Below are positions 6,215 through 13,309 of a stretch of 14,305 bases of DNA, in pieces (position 1 is the stretch's first letter; every line of letters starts with the position of its first letter). Below the pieces are notes generated by a model. It worked only from the letters and a program-made list of their open reading frames with translations. It was not told where the DNA came from and made no database searches. Origin of the DNA: an uncultured Prevotellaceae bacterium (GTDB lineage Bacteria > Bacteroidota > Bacteroidia > Bacteroidales > Muribaculaceae); assembly GCA_937896015.1 (NCBI GenBank), contig CALBLR010000044.1:1-14305 (forward strand), in the 5' to 3' direction. The position numbers and the translations under genes were made by a program.

Positions 6215-8398
6215 ATGACTGAGCCATACAAGAAGCAACTAACGGAAGAACTGAAGAAGTACTTTGGCTTCGACAACTTCAAGGGCAACCAGGAGCAGAT
6301 TATGGAAAATCTGATGAAGGGCAACGACACCTTCGTGCTTATGCCCACTGGAGGCGGAAAGTCGCTGTGCTATCAGCTGCCTGCGCTTCTCATGGATGGC
6401 ACTGCCATTGTGGTGTCGCCGCTCATTGCGCTAATGAAAAACCAAGTGGACGCAATGCGCAACTATAGCGATGAAGACGGGGTGGCGCATTTCTTGAACT
6501 CGTCGCTCAACCGCCAGGCCATCGAGCATGTGAAAGCCGATGTGATGGCAGGGCACACCAAGCTGCTGTATGTGGCGCCTGAAACGCTCACCAAGGCCGA
6601 AAACATCGATTTTCTCAAGTCGGTGCCAATCTCGTTCTACGCCATCGACGAGGCTCACTGCATATCGGAGTGGGGGCACGACTTCCGCCCCGAATACCGC
6701 CGCATAAGGCCGCTAATCAACGACATTGGCCGGCGTCCGATAATAGCTCTCACTGCAACTGCCACCACTAAGGTTCAGCACGACATACAAAAGAACTTGG
6801 GCATAAACAATGCCAATGTGTTCAAATCGTCGTTCAACCGCCCCAACCTCTACTATGAGGTGCGCCCGAAGACCAACGAGGTGGACCGCGACATAATAAG
6901 GTTCATAAAGTCGATGCCAGGCAAGTCGGGCATAATATACTGCCTGAGCCGCAAAAAGGTGGAAGAGCTGGCCGAAACACTGCGTGTCAACGACATCAAA
7001 GCCCTTGCCTACCATGCCGGCATGGATGCTGCCACCCGCGCAGCCAATCAGGACGCCTTTTTGCTTGAAAAAGTGGATGTGATAGTGGCAACCATAGCCT
7101 TTGGCATGGGCATCGACAAGCCCGACGTGAGGTTTGTGATTCACTACGACATTCCCAAGAGTCTCGAAGGGTATTACCAGGAAACCGGGCGCGCCGGACG
7201 TGACGGCGGCGAGGGACATTGCATCACGTTCTACTCCAAAAAAGACCTGCAAAAGCTGCAAAAGTTCATGCAGGGCAAGCCCATGGCCGAGCAGGAAATC
7301 GGCAAACAGCTGCTCCAGGAGACCGCCGCCTATGCAGAGTCGTCGGTGTGCCGCCGTAAGACCCTGCTGCACTACTTTGGCGAGGCATACGACAGCGACA
7401 ACTGCGGCAACTGCGACAACTGCCTGCACCCGCGCAAAAAAGTCGACGCCACCGAGCAGCTGACATCGGTAATCGAGACCATAATCGCACTAAAGGAAAA
7501 ATTCCGATCGGAATATGTGGTGAGCGTGCTCTTGGGCAAACTCAACCCCGAGATCAAATCGTATCGTCACGATAAAATCGAAGAATTTGGATGCGAGCAG
7601 CATTCCGACGCCAAATTCCTTAATGCAGTCATCAATCAGGCCATAATTGCCGGATTAATCGAGCGCGACATTGAGAACTATGGACTGCTGAAGCTCACCG
7701 ATGCCGGGCGGCAGTTTCCCGAGAGTCACACAAAGTTCTACATAGTGGAAGACCGCGACTTTTCAGAAGTCGACGATTCGGAATTATGCGATGAATCGGC
7801 CTATACCATCGACCCCGAGTTGTTTGGAATACTTAAAGACCTGCGTAAAAAGGTGGCCGCCAAAAACGATTTGCCGCCATACGTAATATTCCAAACGCCT
7901 TCGCTCGAGGCAATGGCCACCAACTACCCAATCACTCTCGACGAGCTGAAACTGATTCCCGGAGTGGGAGAAGGCAAAGCCCGACGCTATGGCAAAGAAT
8001 TTGTGGAGGTGATAAAGAAGCACGTGGAGGAAAACGACATTGAGCGTCCCATGGACTTGCGCATCAAGACGGTGCCCAACAAGAGTAAAATCAAAATAGA
8101 GCTGATTCAGGGCATCGACCGCAAAATTGACCTCGTAGAGCTTGCCCGATCGAAAGGACTTGAATTCAAGGATTTGCTCGACGAACTTGAGGCCATAGTG
8201 TATTCTGGCACCAAAATAAACATCAATTACTACATTGATGAGGTGATGGACGAAGACCACCGCGATGAGATATTCGACTATTTCACCGAAAGCGAAACCG
8301 ACCGCATCTCGGTGGCGCTTGAAGAACTCGGGCCCGATTTCACCGAAGAGGAATTAAGACTTGTGCGCATTCAGTTCCTAAGCGAAATGGGCAACTGA
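6215..8398 (+). CDS. recQ: ATP-dependent DNA helicase RecQ
   Basis: 3'-5' superfamily 2 DNA helicase acting in recombination and replication-fork repair; 727 residues, the long form common in Bacteroidota. Domains in order: Walker A MPTGGGKS (43-50); DEAH box (145-148) within IDEAHCISEWGHDFRPEYR; motif III ALTATAT (178-184); GIIYCLSR (239-246); motifs V/VI FGMGIDKPDVRFVIHYD and QETGRAGRDGG (296-332); the RecQ zinc site with C379, C397, C400 and C403; a winged-helix region (about 410-510); an HRDC domain (about 533-605, LPPYVIFQ...LIPGVGEGKARRYG); and a further helical C-terminal tail of about 120 residues. I chose ATG 6215. The frame stays open upstream to a TTG at 6179, but those 12 extra residues have no family support. 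A promoter lies about 100 nt upstream and the TPR/PD40 gene follows. Confidence 0.96.
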   Translation: MTEPYKKQLTEELKKYFGFDNFKGNQEQIMENLMKGNDTFVLMPTGGGKSLCYQLPALLMDGTAIVVSPLIALMKNQVDAMRNYSDEDGVAHFLNSSLNRQAIEHVKADVMAGHTKLLYVAPETLTKAENIDFLKSVPISFYAIDEAHCISEWGHDFRPEYRRIRPLINDIGRRPIIALTATATTKVQHDIQKNLGINNANVFKSSFNRPNLYYEVRPKTNEVDRDIIRFIKSMPGKSGIIYCLSRKKVEELAETLRVNDIKALAYHAGMDAATRAANQDAFLLEKVDVIVATIAFGMGIDKPDVRFVIHYDIPKSLEGYYQETGRAGRDGGEGHCITFYSKKDLQKLQKFMQGKPMAEQEIGKQLLQETAAYAESSVCRRKTLLHYFGEAYDSDNCGNCDNCLHPRKKVDATEQLTSVIETIIALKEKFRSEYVVSVLLGKLNPEIKSYRHDKIEEFGCEQHSDAKFLNAVINQAIIAGLIERDIENYGLLKLTDAGRQFPESHTKFYIVEDRDFSEVDDSELCDESAYTIDPELFGILKDLRKKVAAKNDLPPYVIFQTPSLEAMATNYPITLDELKLIPGVGEGKARRYGKEFVEVIKKHVEENDIERPMDLRIKTVPNKSKIKIELIQGIDRKIDLVELARSKGLEFKDLLDELEAIVYSGTKININYYIDEVMDEDHRDEIFDYFTESETDRISVALEELGPDFTEEELRLVRIQFLSEMGN

Positions 8399-8444
8399 CT
8401 TTATGACGCACGCACAACAAGCAAAAAGCATTGAATTAATTGAT

Positions 8445-9866
8445 ATGAGACTACAGTTTATACTTTCCATCGCCGCCTTGTGCGCAGCCGCAAGCCTGAC
8501 GGCCTATGCCGCCGGCCCCACCGACGAGGCCAAGCAGCTGATGCTGCAGGGCAACTACACACAGGCACTGGAACTGCTGCAGGGACAGCATGCCAAAAAC
8601 AAGGCAAACGTGCAGATAAACCTGCTGATGGCAGAGTGCCTTGAGCAGACTGGGCACTTGGCTCAGGCGCGCAAGCACCTTGACTTGGCCCAGCAAAAAG
8701 GCAGCAAAGAGGCTCTGATGGAAATGGCACGGATGTGCTACATGACCTACGACTTCGGCGAAGCCAAGGCAATGATGAGCAAATATGAGACAGCGGTAAG
8801 AAACAAACCGCTGACCGAAGAGCAATCGAAGCTGCGGGCCAGAATTAATATGGCCGATGAAATGGCCTCACACGTTGAAAAAATTGTGGTGGTCGACAGC
8901 ATAGTGGTCGACAAAGACGCCTTTTTCAAGGCCTACCACATTTCGCGCCAGGCAGGCACGCTTGCATCAACCGACACCATGCCGGAAGACATGCGTCCGG
9001 CCACACTCACCGAGGTGTATATGCCCGAAAGCGGTGAAAGCATGATGTGGTCGCAAGTCGACACCGACGGCACAATGCGGCTCATGAAAAGCGACAAGCT
9101 GCTCGACGGCTCATGGGACAAGCCGGTGCAACTCGACGACATGCTCAACGACGGCGGAGACGCCTGCTACCCGTTTGTCACATCCGACGGCCAAAGCCTG
9201 TATTACGCCAGCAACGGCACTGGCTCGATTGGCGGATACGACATATTTGTGACGCGTAAAGATCCCGACACGGGCAACTACCTGAAGCCGCAAAACGTGG
9301 GCATGCCCTACAACTCGCCATACGACGACTACTTGCTTGTGATTGACGACAACACAGGTGTGGGCTGGTGGGCAACCGACCGCAACCACATTCCAGGCAA
9401 AGTGACCATATACGTGTATCTGCCAAATTCGGTGCGCGAGAATTATAACCCCGACAGCACAGACATCGCCTCGATGGCAGCTATAAGAAACATCCGCAGC
9501 ACTTGGGCCGAAGGACAGGACTATGCCGATGTTTTGGCCCGAATCAAGTCGATTGACCGAAACGCTGGCGGCACAGCCGCCACATTCAGTTTCAGCGTGG
9601 CCAAGGGCGTCACCTACACATCACTTAGCGATGCAAAGACCACCGAAGGGCGCAGCTATCTGGAGCAGTGCCTGGCAGAACAAGGCAAGCAGCGCGAAGC
9701 CATGGCAAAACTGAAGGCTTTGCGCGCACGCTATGCGAGCGCCGATGAGGCCGGGCGCAAATCAATGTCGACAGTAATGGTCCAACTCGAGGCTACAGTG
9801 CGCAAGTCGTATGAAACCATTGAATACTACGCCAACCAGGCACGCAAGGCCGAGCAAAGGAGGTGA
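8445..9866 (+). CDS. Secreted TPR / PD40 beta-propeller-type protein of unknown function
   Basis: I do not recognise a named gene. The product is 473 residues from ATG 8445; the frame is open further upstream to an ATG at 8403. The later start is preferred because it opens directly onto a signal peptide (RLQFILSIAALCAAASLTAYA, cut near AYA at 20-22), implying export to the periplasm or envelope. Residues about 25-115 look like two or three TPR repeats (EAKQLMLQGNYTQALELL; LLMAECLEQTGHLAQARKHL; ARMCYMTYDFGEAKAMM). Residues about 195-330 resemble PD40/TolB-type propeller blades, with the signature SDGQSLYYASNG followed by GGYDIFV (248-269) as in many Bacteroidota OmpA/TPR envelope proteins, and a further blade at WWATDR (308-313). 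The C-terminal 100 residues are helical and charged. No OmpA domain is present. It starts 46 nt after recQ, and its stop codon overlaps the region preceding the PHP phosphatase start, so it is probably in one operon with both. Confidence 0.8.
   Translation: MRLQFILSIAALCAAASLTAYAAGPTDEAKQLMLQGNYTQALELLQGQHAKNKANVQINLLMAECLEQTGHLAQARKHLDLAQQKGSKEALMEMARMCYMTYDFGEAKAMMSKYETAVRNKPLTEEQSKLRARINMADEMASHVEKIVVVDSIVVDKDAFFKAYHISRQAGTLASTDTMPEDMRPATLTEVYMPESGESMMWSQVDTDGTMRLMKSDKLLDGSWDKPVQLDDMLNDGGDACYPFVTSDGQSLYYASNGTGSIGGYDIFVTRKDPDTGNYLKPQNVGMPYNSPYDDYLLVIDDNTGVGWWATDRNHIPGKVTIYVYLPNSVRENYNPDSTDIASMAAIRNIRSTWAEGQDYADVLARIKSIDRNAGGTAATFSFSVAKGVTYTSLSDAKTTEGRSYLEQCLAEQGKQREAMAKLKALRARYASADEAGRKSMSTVMVQLEATVRKSYETIEYYANQARKAEQRR
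9856..9866 (+). promoter_or_regulatory. Extended Shine-Dalgarno sequence that decides the PHP gene start
   Basis: AAAGGAGGTGA is an 11-nt perfect complement to the standard 16S 3' end. It spans the last codons and stop of the upstream gene (CAA AGG AGG TGA) and sits 11 nt (from the last GG) before ATG 9875. Because it overlaps the alternative GTG at 9863, it supports the ATG as the real start. Strong Shine-Dalgarno sites are uncommon in Bacteroidota. Confidence 0.55.
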
Positions 9867-9874
9867 CAGAAAGT

Positions 9875-10690
9875 ATGGTTGACTTCAGGAGAATAGCTGC
9901 CGAAAGCACGCTATACACGTTTCATGCGCACACACAGTTTTGCGACGGGCGCGACACTATGGAGGCCATTGTGGCCGCAGCCGTAGCACACGGCTTCACA
10001 CACATCGGCTTCAGCCCCCATTCGCCAATACCCTTTGCATCGCCATGCAACATGAGCAAGGCCAGTGTGCCACTGTATCTTGATGAGATTTGCCGGCTCA
10101 GAGCCAAGTTTGCCGGCCAGATAGAAATATTCCAATCGATGGAAATCGATTTCACCGAAGTAAGCGGCCCAGCCGACGACTACTATCAGCAGCTGCCGCT
10201 TGACTACCGCATTGGGTCGGTGCACTTTATCCCGTCGTTCGACAACCCACAAGAGCAAATCGACATCGACGGCCATCCCAATGAATTCGTGAGCAAGATG
10301 CACCATTACTTCCACGACGACATCGAGGCGGTGGTGCGGTCATTCTACGCCCAATCATTGAAGATGGTGGAGCGGGGCGGATTTGACATAATCGGCCATT
10401 TCGACAAAATAGGCTTCAACGCCTCCTGCTTCAAGCCCGGCATCGACCAAGAGCCATGGTACGACAAACTGGTGCATGAACTGTATGAAGCCATAGCCGA
10501 CCACCACCTAACGGTGGAGGTCAACACCAAGTCGTGGGAGCCCTACGGGCGCTTTTTCCCAGCAAGCCGATATTTCGGCATGCTCAAGCACAGCGGACTC
10601 ACGGTGGTGTTTAACAGCGACGCGCACTTTGCCGGCAAGGTGAACGACGGTCGTGTGGAAGCCATGCGCCAATACGCCATTGCAAAATGA
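9875..10690 (+). CDS. PHP-domain phosphoesterase (histidinol-phosphatase HisK/HisJ-like)
   Basis: Metal-dependent phosphoesterase of the PHP family, 271 residues, close to the length of PHP-type histidinol-phosphatases (histidinol phosphate to histidinol). Metal ligands visible in order: H17 and H19 (TFHAHTQFCDG), H49 (GFSPHSP), E90 (SMEID), H117 (IGSVHF), H175 (IGHFDKI), and D249 with H251 (NSDAH); the full trinuclear set appears intact. NTKSW (217-221) also matches the histidinol-phosphatase branch, which has a similar 'vNt.g.r/w' segment. ATG 9875 is chosen over GTG 9863 because of the Shine-Dalgarno site between them. No other histidine biosynthesis gene is in the window, so the histidinol phosphate substrate is family-based inference. 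It is likely translationally coupled to the TPR/PD40 gene. The transcription unit ends at the hairpin at 10724-10782. Confidence 0.85.
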   Translation: MVDFRRIAAESTLYTFHAHTQFCDGRDTMEAIVAAAVAHGFTHIGFSPHSPIPFASPCNMSKASVPLYLDEICRLRAKFAGQIEIFQSMEIDFTEVSGPADDYYQQLPLDYRIGSVHFIPSFDNPQEQIDIDGHPNEFVSKMHHYFHDDIEAVVRSFYAQSLKMVERGGFDIIGHFDKIGFNASCFKPGIDQEPWYDKLVHELYEAIADHHLTVEVNTKSWEPYGRFFPASRYFGMLKHSGLTVVFNSDAHFAGKVNDGRVEAMRQYAIAK

Positions 10691-10723
10691 GCACAGCCGC
10701 AATTTTCCCCAGCATAAAGGCAT

Positions 10724-10782
10724 AAAAAAATCAAGAGTAGCCACTGCTTGACAAGTGCACATTGACTACTCTTGATTTTTTT
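10724..10782. terminator. Bidirectional intrinsic terminator between the PHP gene and serA
   Basis: A perfect 17-bp inverted repeat: AAAAAAATCAAGAGTAG (10724-10740) and CTACTCTTGATTTTTTT (10766-10782). The A and T runs give a U-tract in either direction. It lies between convergent genes, 33 nt after the PHP stop and about 70 nt after the serA stop. The 25-nt spacer can form a small inner CACT/AGTG stem (10742-10757). It should stop transcription from both sides. Confidence 0.88.
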
Positions 10783-10851
10783 GCACCTACAATCACGCTC
10801 TAAACGCGTTGTAAGAAGCACAGATATAAAGTGACTAATTGCTTCGCATAA

Positions 10852-11769
10852 TTACTTGTTCACCTGGAACTTGTTCCATCCGTCCTTGAGGTTGGCCACC
10901 ACCTGCTCGGCAGCGGCGATACCAGCCTTGATGTTGGCCTCGGCCGTCTGCGCACCCATCTTCTTGGGCGTGAACAGCACACGGTTGCCATACTTCTCCT
11001 GCAACTCAGCAGCAATGTCGGGCTTCACATCGGCCACGTATTTGAAGTCTGTACGAGTTTCAAGAGCCTCGCGCAGGCTGTCCTCATCTATAACCTCCTT
11101 GCGGGCGGCGTTGACAAGCACGGCATTCTTGGGCATGAGGTCGATAAGTGCCTTGTTGACCGACTTAATGGTGTCCTTAGTCGCCGGAATGTGAAGACTC
11201 ACAAACTGGTTTTCCTTATACAACTCCTCTATGGAGTGGATGGGAGTAACGCCTTCGGCAAGCATGGCCTCGTCTTTGACAAAGGGGTCGAATGCGCTCA
11301 CCTTCATACCAAAGCCCTTGGCTATGCGGGCCACATTGCGGCCCACCTGACCAAATGCGTGGATGCCCAGCGTCTTGTCCTTAAGTTCAGAGCCCGAAGT
11401 GCCGTCGAAGCGGTTGCGCAGCAGGTACACCAGCATGCCAAACACCAGTTCGGCCACGGCGTTGCTGTTTTGGCCGGGTGTATTCATCACACACACGCCA
11501 TGAGCAGTAGCCTCGGCCAGGTCGATGTTGTCATATCCGGCACCGGCACGCACCACCACCTTGAGTTCCTTGGCGGCGTCGAGCACCTCTTTGTCCACCT
11601 TGTCGCTGCGCACAATCAGTCCTGCGCAGTCGGCAACGGCCTTAATCATGTCGTCCTTTGTGCCTTTTTCCACCAGCACCAGTTCGTGTCCGGCGGCTTT
11701 CACCACCTCGCGGATGCCGTCGACAGCGGCAGGGGCGAATGGCTTTTGGGTTGCAACTAATATTTTCAT
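10852..11769 (-). CDS. serA: D-3-phosphoglycerate dehydrogenase, short Lys-type form
   Basis: NAD-dependent oxidation of 3-phosphoglycerate to 3-phosphohydroxypyruvate, the first step of serine synthesis, in the cytosol. At 305 residues it lacks the C-terminal ACT (serine-sensing) domain of E. coli SerA. Visible: RAGAGYDNID (74-83), NTPGQNSNAVAE (96-107), the nucleotide-binding turn LGIHAFGQVGR (134-144), SLHIPAT (191-197), and NAARKEV (220-226) with catalytic Arg223. The family's catalytic 'PH.G..T' reads TPKKMGAQT (267-275), so Lys270 stands where His is usual. The first Gly of the GxGxxG turn is Ala here (A138). Both fit the short type III 'K' class of PGDH reported in Bacteroidota-like enzymes and in Entamoeba, so they are not signs of decay. 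It lies downstream of serC (60-nt gap), presumably cotranscribed. In many relatives a DUF1015 gene follows serA (from memory); here the terminator follows. Confidence 0.93.
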   Translation of the reverse strand: MKILVATQKPFAPAAVDGIREVVKAAGHELVLVEKGTKDDMIKAVADCAGLIVRSDKVDKEVLDAAKELKVVVRAGAGYDNIDLAEATAHGVCVMNTPGQNSNAVAELVFGMLVYLLRNRFDGTSGSELKDKTLGIHAFGQVGRNVARIAKGFGMKVSAFDPFVKDEAMLAEGVTPIHSIEELYKENQFVSLHIPATKDTIKSVNKALIDLMPKNAVLVNAARKEVIDEDSLREALETRTDFKYVADVKPDIAAELQEKYGNRVLFTPKKMGAQTAEANIKAGIAAAEQVVANLKDGWNKFQVNK

Positions 11770-11829
11770 ATCGATGTGTTGTCTTCTTAATTAATAAATA
11801 ATTGTGCTATTCCCTTTTGCGGGCATTAA

Positions 11830-12897
11830 TCAGTGCTTGTTTTCAAACTCCTTCATGGCCTCAACAAGCACCTTAACGCTTTCAAGCGGCAGCGCATTGT
11901 AGAGCGATGCGCGGAAGCCGCCCACACTGCGGTGGCCCTTGATGCCTACGATGCCCTTTGTGCCGGCAAAGTCGATGAAGTCTTTCTCGAGCTCTTTGTA
12001 TTCGGGCTTCATCACAAAGCACACGTTCATTATCGAGCGGTCTTCCGGATGAACTGTGCCAACGAACATCTTGCTTGAGTCGATGGCGTCGTAGAGGTAG
12101 GCTGCCTTTTCCTTGTCGAGGCGCTCAAGTTCCTTCACACCGCCCAGCTGCTTATACCATTTGAGGGTTTGCAGCGCGGCATAGATGGGCATCACTGGAG
12201 GAGTGTTGAACATCGAGCCCTTGTCGACGTGCGTCTTGTAGTTGAGCATTGTGGGAATGGGGCGCTCCACCTTGCCCAGGGCGTCAACCTTGACAATGAC
12301 AAACGTGACACCGGCAGGAGCAATATTCTTTTGCGCGCCACCATATATAAGATCGTATTTCGACACATCAACGGGACGAGAGAAAATGTCGCTCGACATG
12401 TCGGCAACCAGTGGCACGGGAGAGTCGAGGTCTTTACGGATCTCGGTGCCATAGATGGTGTTGTTGGTGGTGATGTGGAAGTAGTCGGCATCGGCAGGCA
12501 CTGTGTAGTCCTTGGGGACAAACACATAGTTGTCGGCCTTTGAAGAAGCCACTACATCAACCTCGCCAAACAGCTTGGCCTCCTTAATGGCCTTGTTGGC
12601 CCAAGTGCCAGTGTCAAGATAGGCTGCCTTGGTCTTGAGCAGATTGTATGGCACCATGCAGAACTGTGTGCTTGCACCGCCACCAAGGAAGAGTACCTCA
12701 TAGCCGGCGGGGATGTCGAGCAGTTCCTTGAACAAAGCCTGAGCCTCGTCCATGACAGCAGTAAACTCTTTGCTGCGGTGTGAAATCTCGAGAAGAGAGA
12801 GACCTGTGCCGGCAAAGTTGCGGATTGCATCAATAGTGTTGTCAATCGTATACTGGCTAAGTATCGACGGACCAGCATAAAAATTGTGCTTCTTCAT
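11830..12897 (-). CDS. serC: Phosphoserine aminotransferase
   Basis: PLP enzyme that moves the amino group of glutamate to 3-phosphohydroxypyruvate, giving phosphoserine; class V aminotransferase, cytosolic. The 355 residues match the family. Visible: FYAGPSILS (6-14), [12 protein letters not shown] (34-45), the phosphate-binding GGGASTQF (72-79), W99, TNNTIYGTE (144-152), [10 protein letters not shown] (165-174) with the Asp that contacts the PLP ring, and [12 protein letters not shown] (185-196), where Lys190 is the PLP-linked lysine. It is read together with serA and gives the two consecutive enzymes of serine synthesis; the final phosphatase (SerB) is not in the window. A Bacteroidota promoter lies about 45 nt upstream, leaving a short leader. 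It diverges from gdhA, which supplies the glutamate it uses. Confidence 0.97.
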   Translation of the reverse strand: MKKHNFYAGPSILSQYTIDNTIDAIRNFAGTGLSLLEISHRSKEFTAVMDEAQALFKELLDIPAGYEVLFLGGGASTQFCMVPYNLLKTKAAYLDTGTWANKAIKEAKLFGEVDVVASSKADNYVFVPKDYTVPADADYFHITTNNTIYGTEIRKDLDSPVPLVADMSSDIFSRPVDVSKYDLIYGGAQKNIAPAGVTFVIVKVDALGKVERPIPTMLNYKTHVDKGSMFNTPPVMPIYAALQTLKWYKQLGGVKELERLDKEKAAYLYDAIDSSKMFVGTVHPEDRSIMNVCFVMKPEYKELEKDFIDFAGTKGIVGIKGHRSVGGFRASLYNALPLESVKVLVEAMKEFENKH

Positions 12898-12941
12898 AAT
12901 TATGCGTTGTTATTCAGTTAAACAATTAAGTTCATATATTG

Positions 12942-12973
12942 CAAATGTAAGTGAATTTTCGTAATCACACAAT
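12942..12973 (-). promoter_or_regulatory. Bacteroidota-type promoter for serC-serA
   Basis: On the minus strand, ATTG (12970-12973, keeping TTG) is followed after 20 nt by TACATTTG (12942-12949), an exact TAnnTTTG element. The predicted start near 12936 gives a leader of about 40 nt before the serC ATG. Confidence 0.7.
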
Positions 12974-13206
12974 TTATTAAAGAAAAAAAGCGCCAATCAC
13001 CAGCCACCTCCTCACGTGACCAAATGCCGTTGTTTTACACCGTTTTCAATGTGTAAGCAAAGAGTATTTGCGCTATTACTGGCATCAGACCAGCAAACAG
13101 GCCTGAATGATAGCAATTTGCAAGTCAATAAAATTTCGCATGAATGACATTTTGCTAAAAAAAGTGCGTTCGAGTGAAAAAAAATCGGAAATTTTGTGCC
13201 AAGAAC
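12974..13206. other. Non-coding intergenic DNA between serC and gdhA promoters
   Basis: The full gap between the divergent serC and gdhA starts is 412 nt. Apart from the two promoters I see no gene in it. It is AT-rich with several A runs. Two small perfect inverted repeats lie side by side: TTACAC-N10-GTGTAA at 13035-13056 and GCAAA-N5-TTTGC at 13057-13071. They may be regulator sites for either gene, but this is not shown by the sequence. Confidence 0.4.
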
Positions 13207-13238
13207 TATGTATAATCAGATTTTTTGCTTTATATTTG
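13207..13238 (+). promoter_or_regulatory. Bacteroidota-type promoter for gdhA
   Basis: TATATTTG (13231-13238) is an exact TAnnTTTG -7 element. The -33 region 20 nt upstream reads TATG (13207-13210) instead of TTTG, so the upstream half is weak and may need an activator. The predicted start is near 13245, leaving a leader of about 65 nt before the ATG. Confidence 0.6.
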
Positions 13239-13309
13239 TCACGTCAAAACATCAGTAATGACATATAGACATAATTATATATAAACCGCTTTAAAAATTC
13301 GCATCTATC

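Noticed and set aside
10943..10972. SerA as a decaying gene because of non-standard catalytic residues
   Set aside because: The frame is intact, and the same Lys and Ala positions are, from memory, shared by Bacteroides SerA, so this is a family feature.
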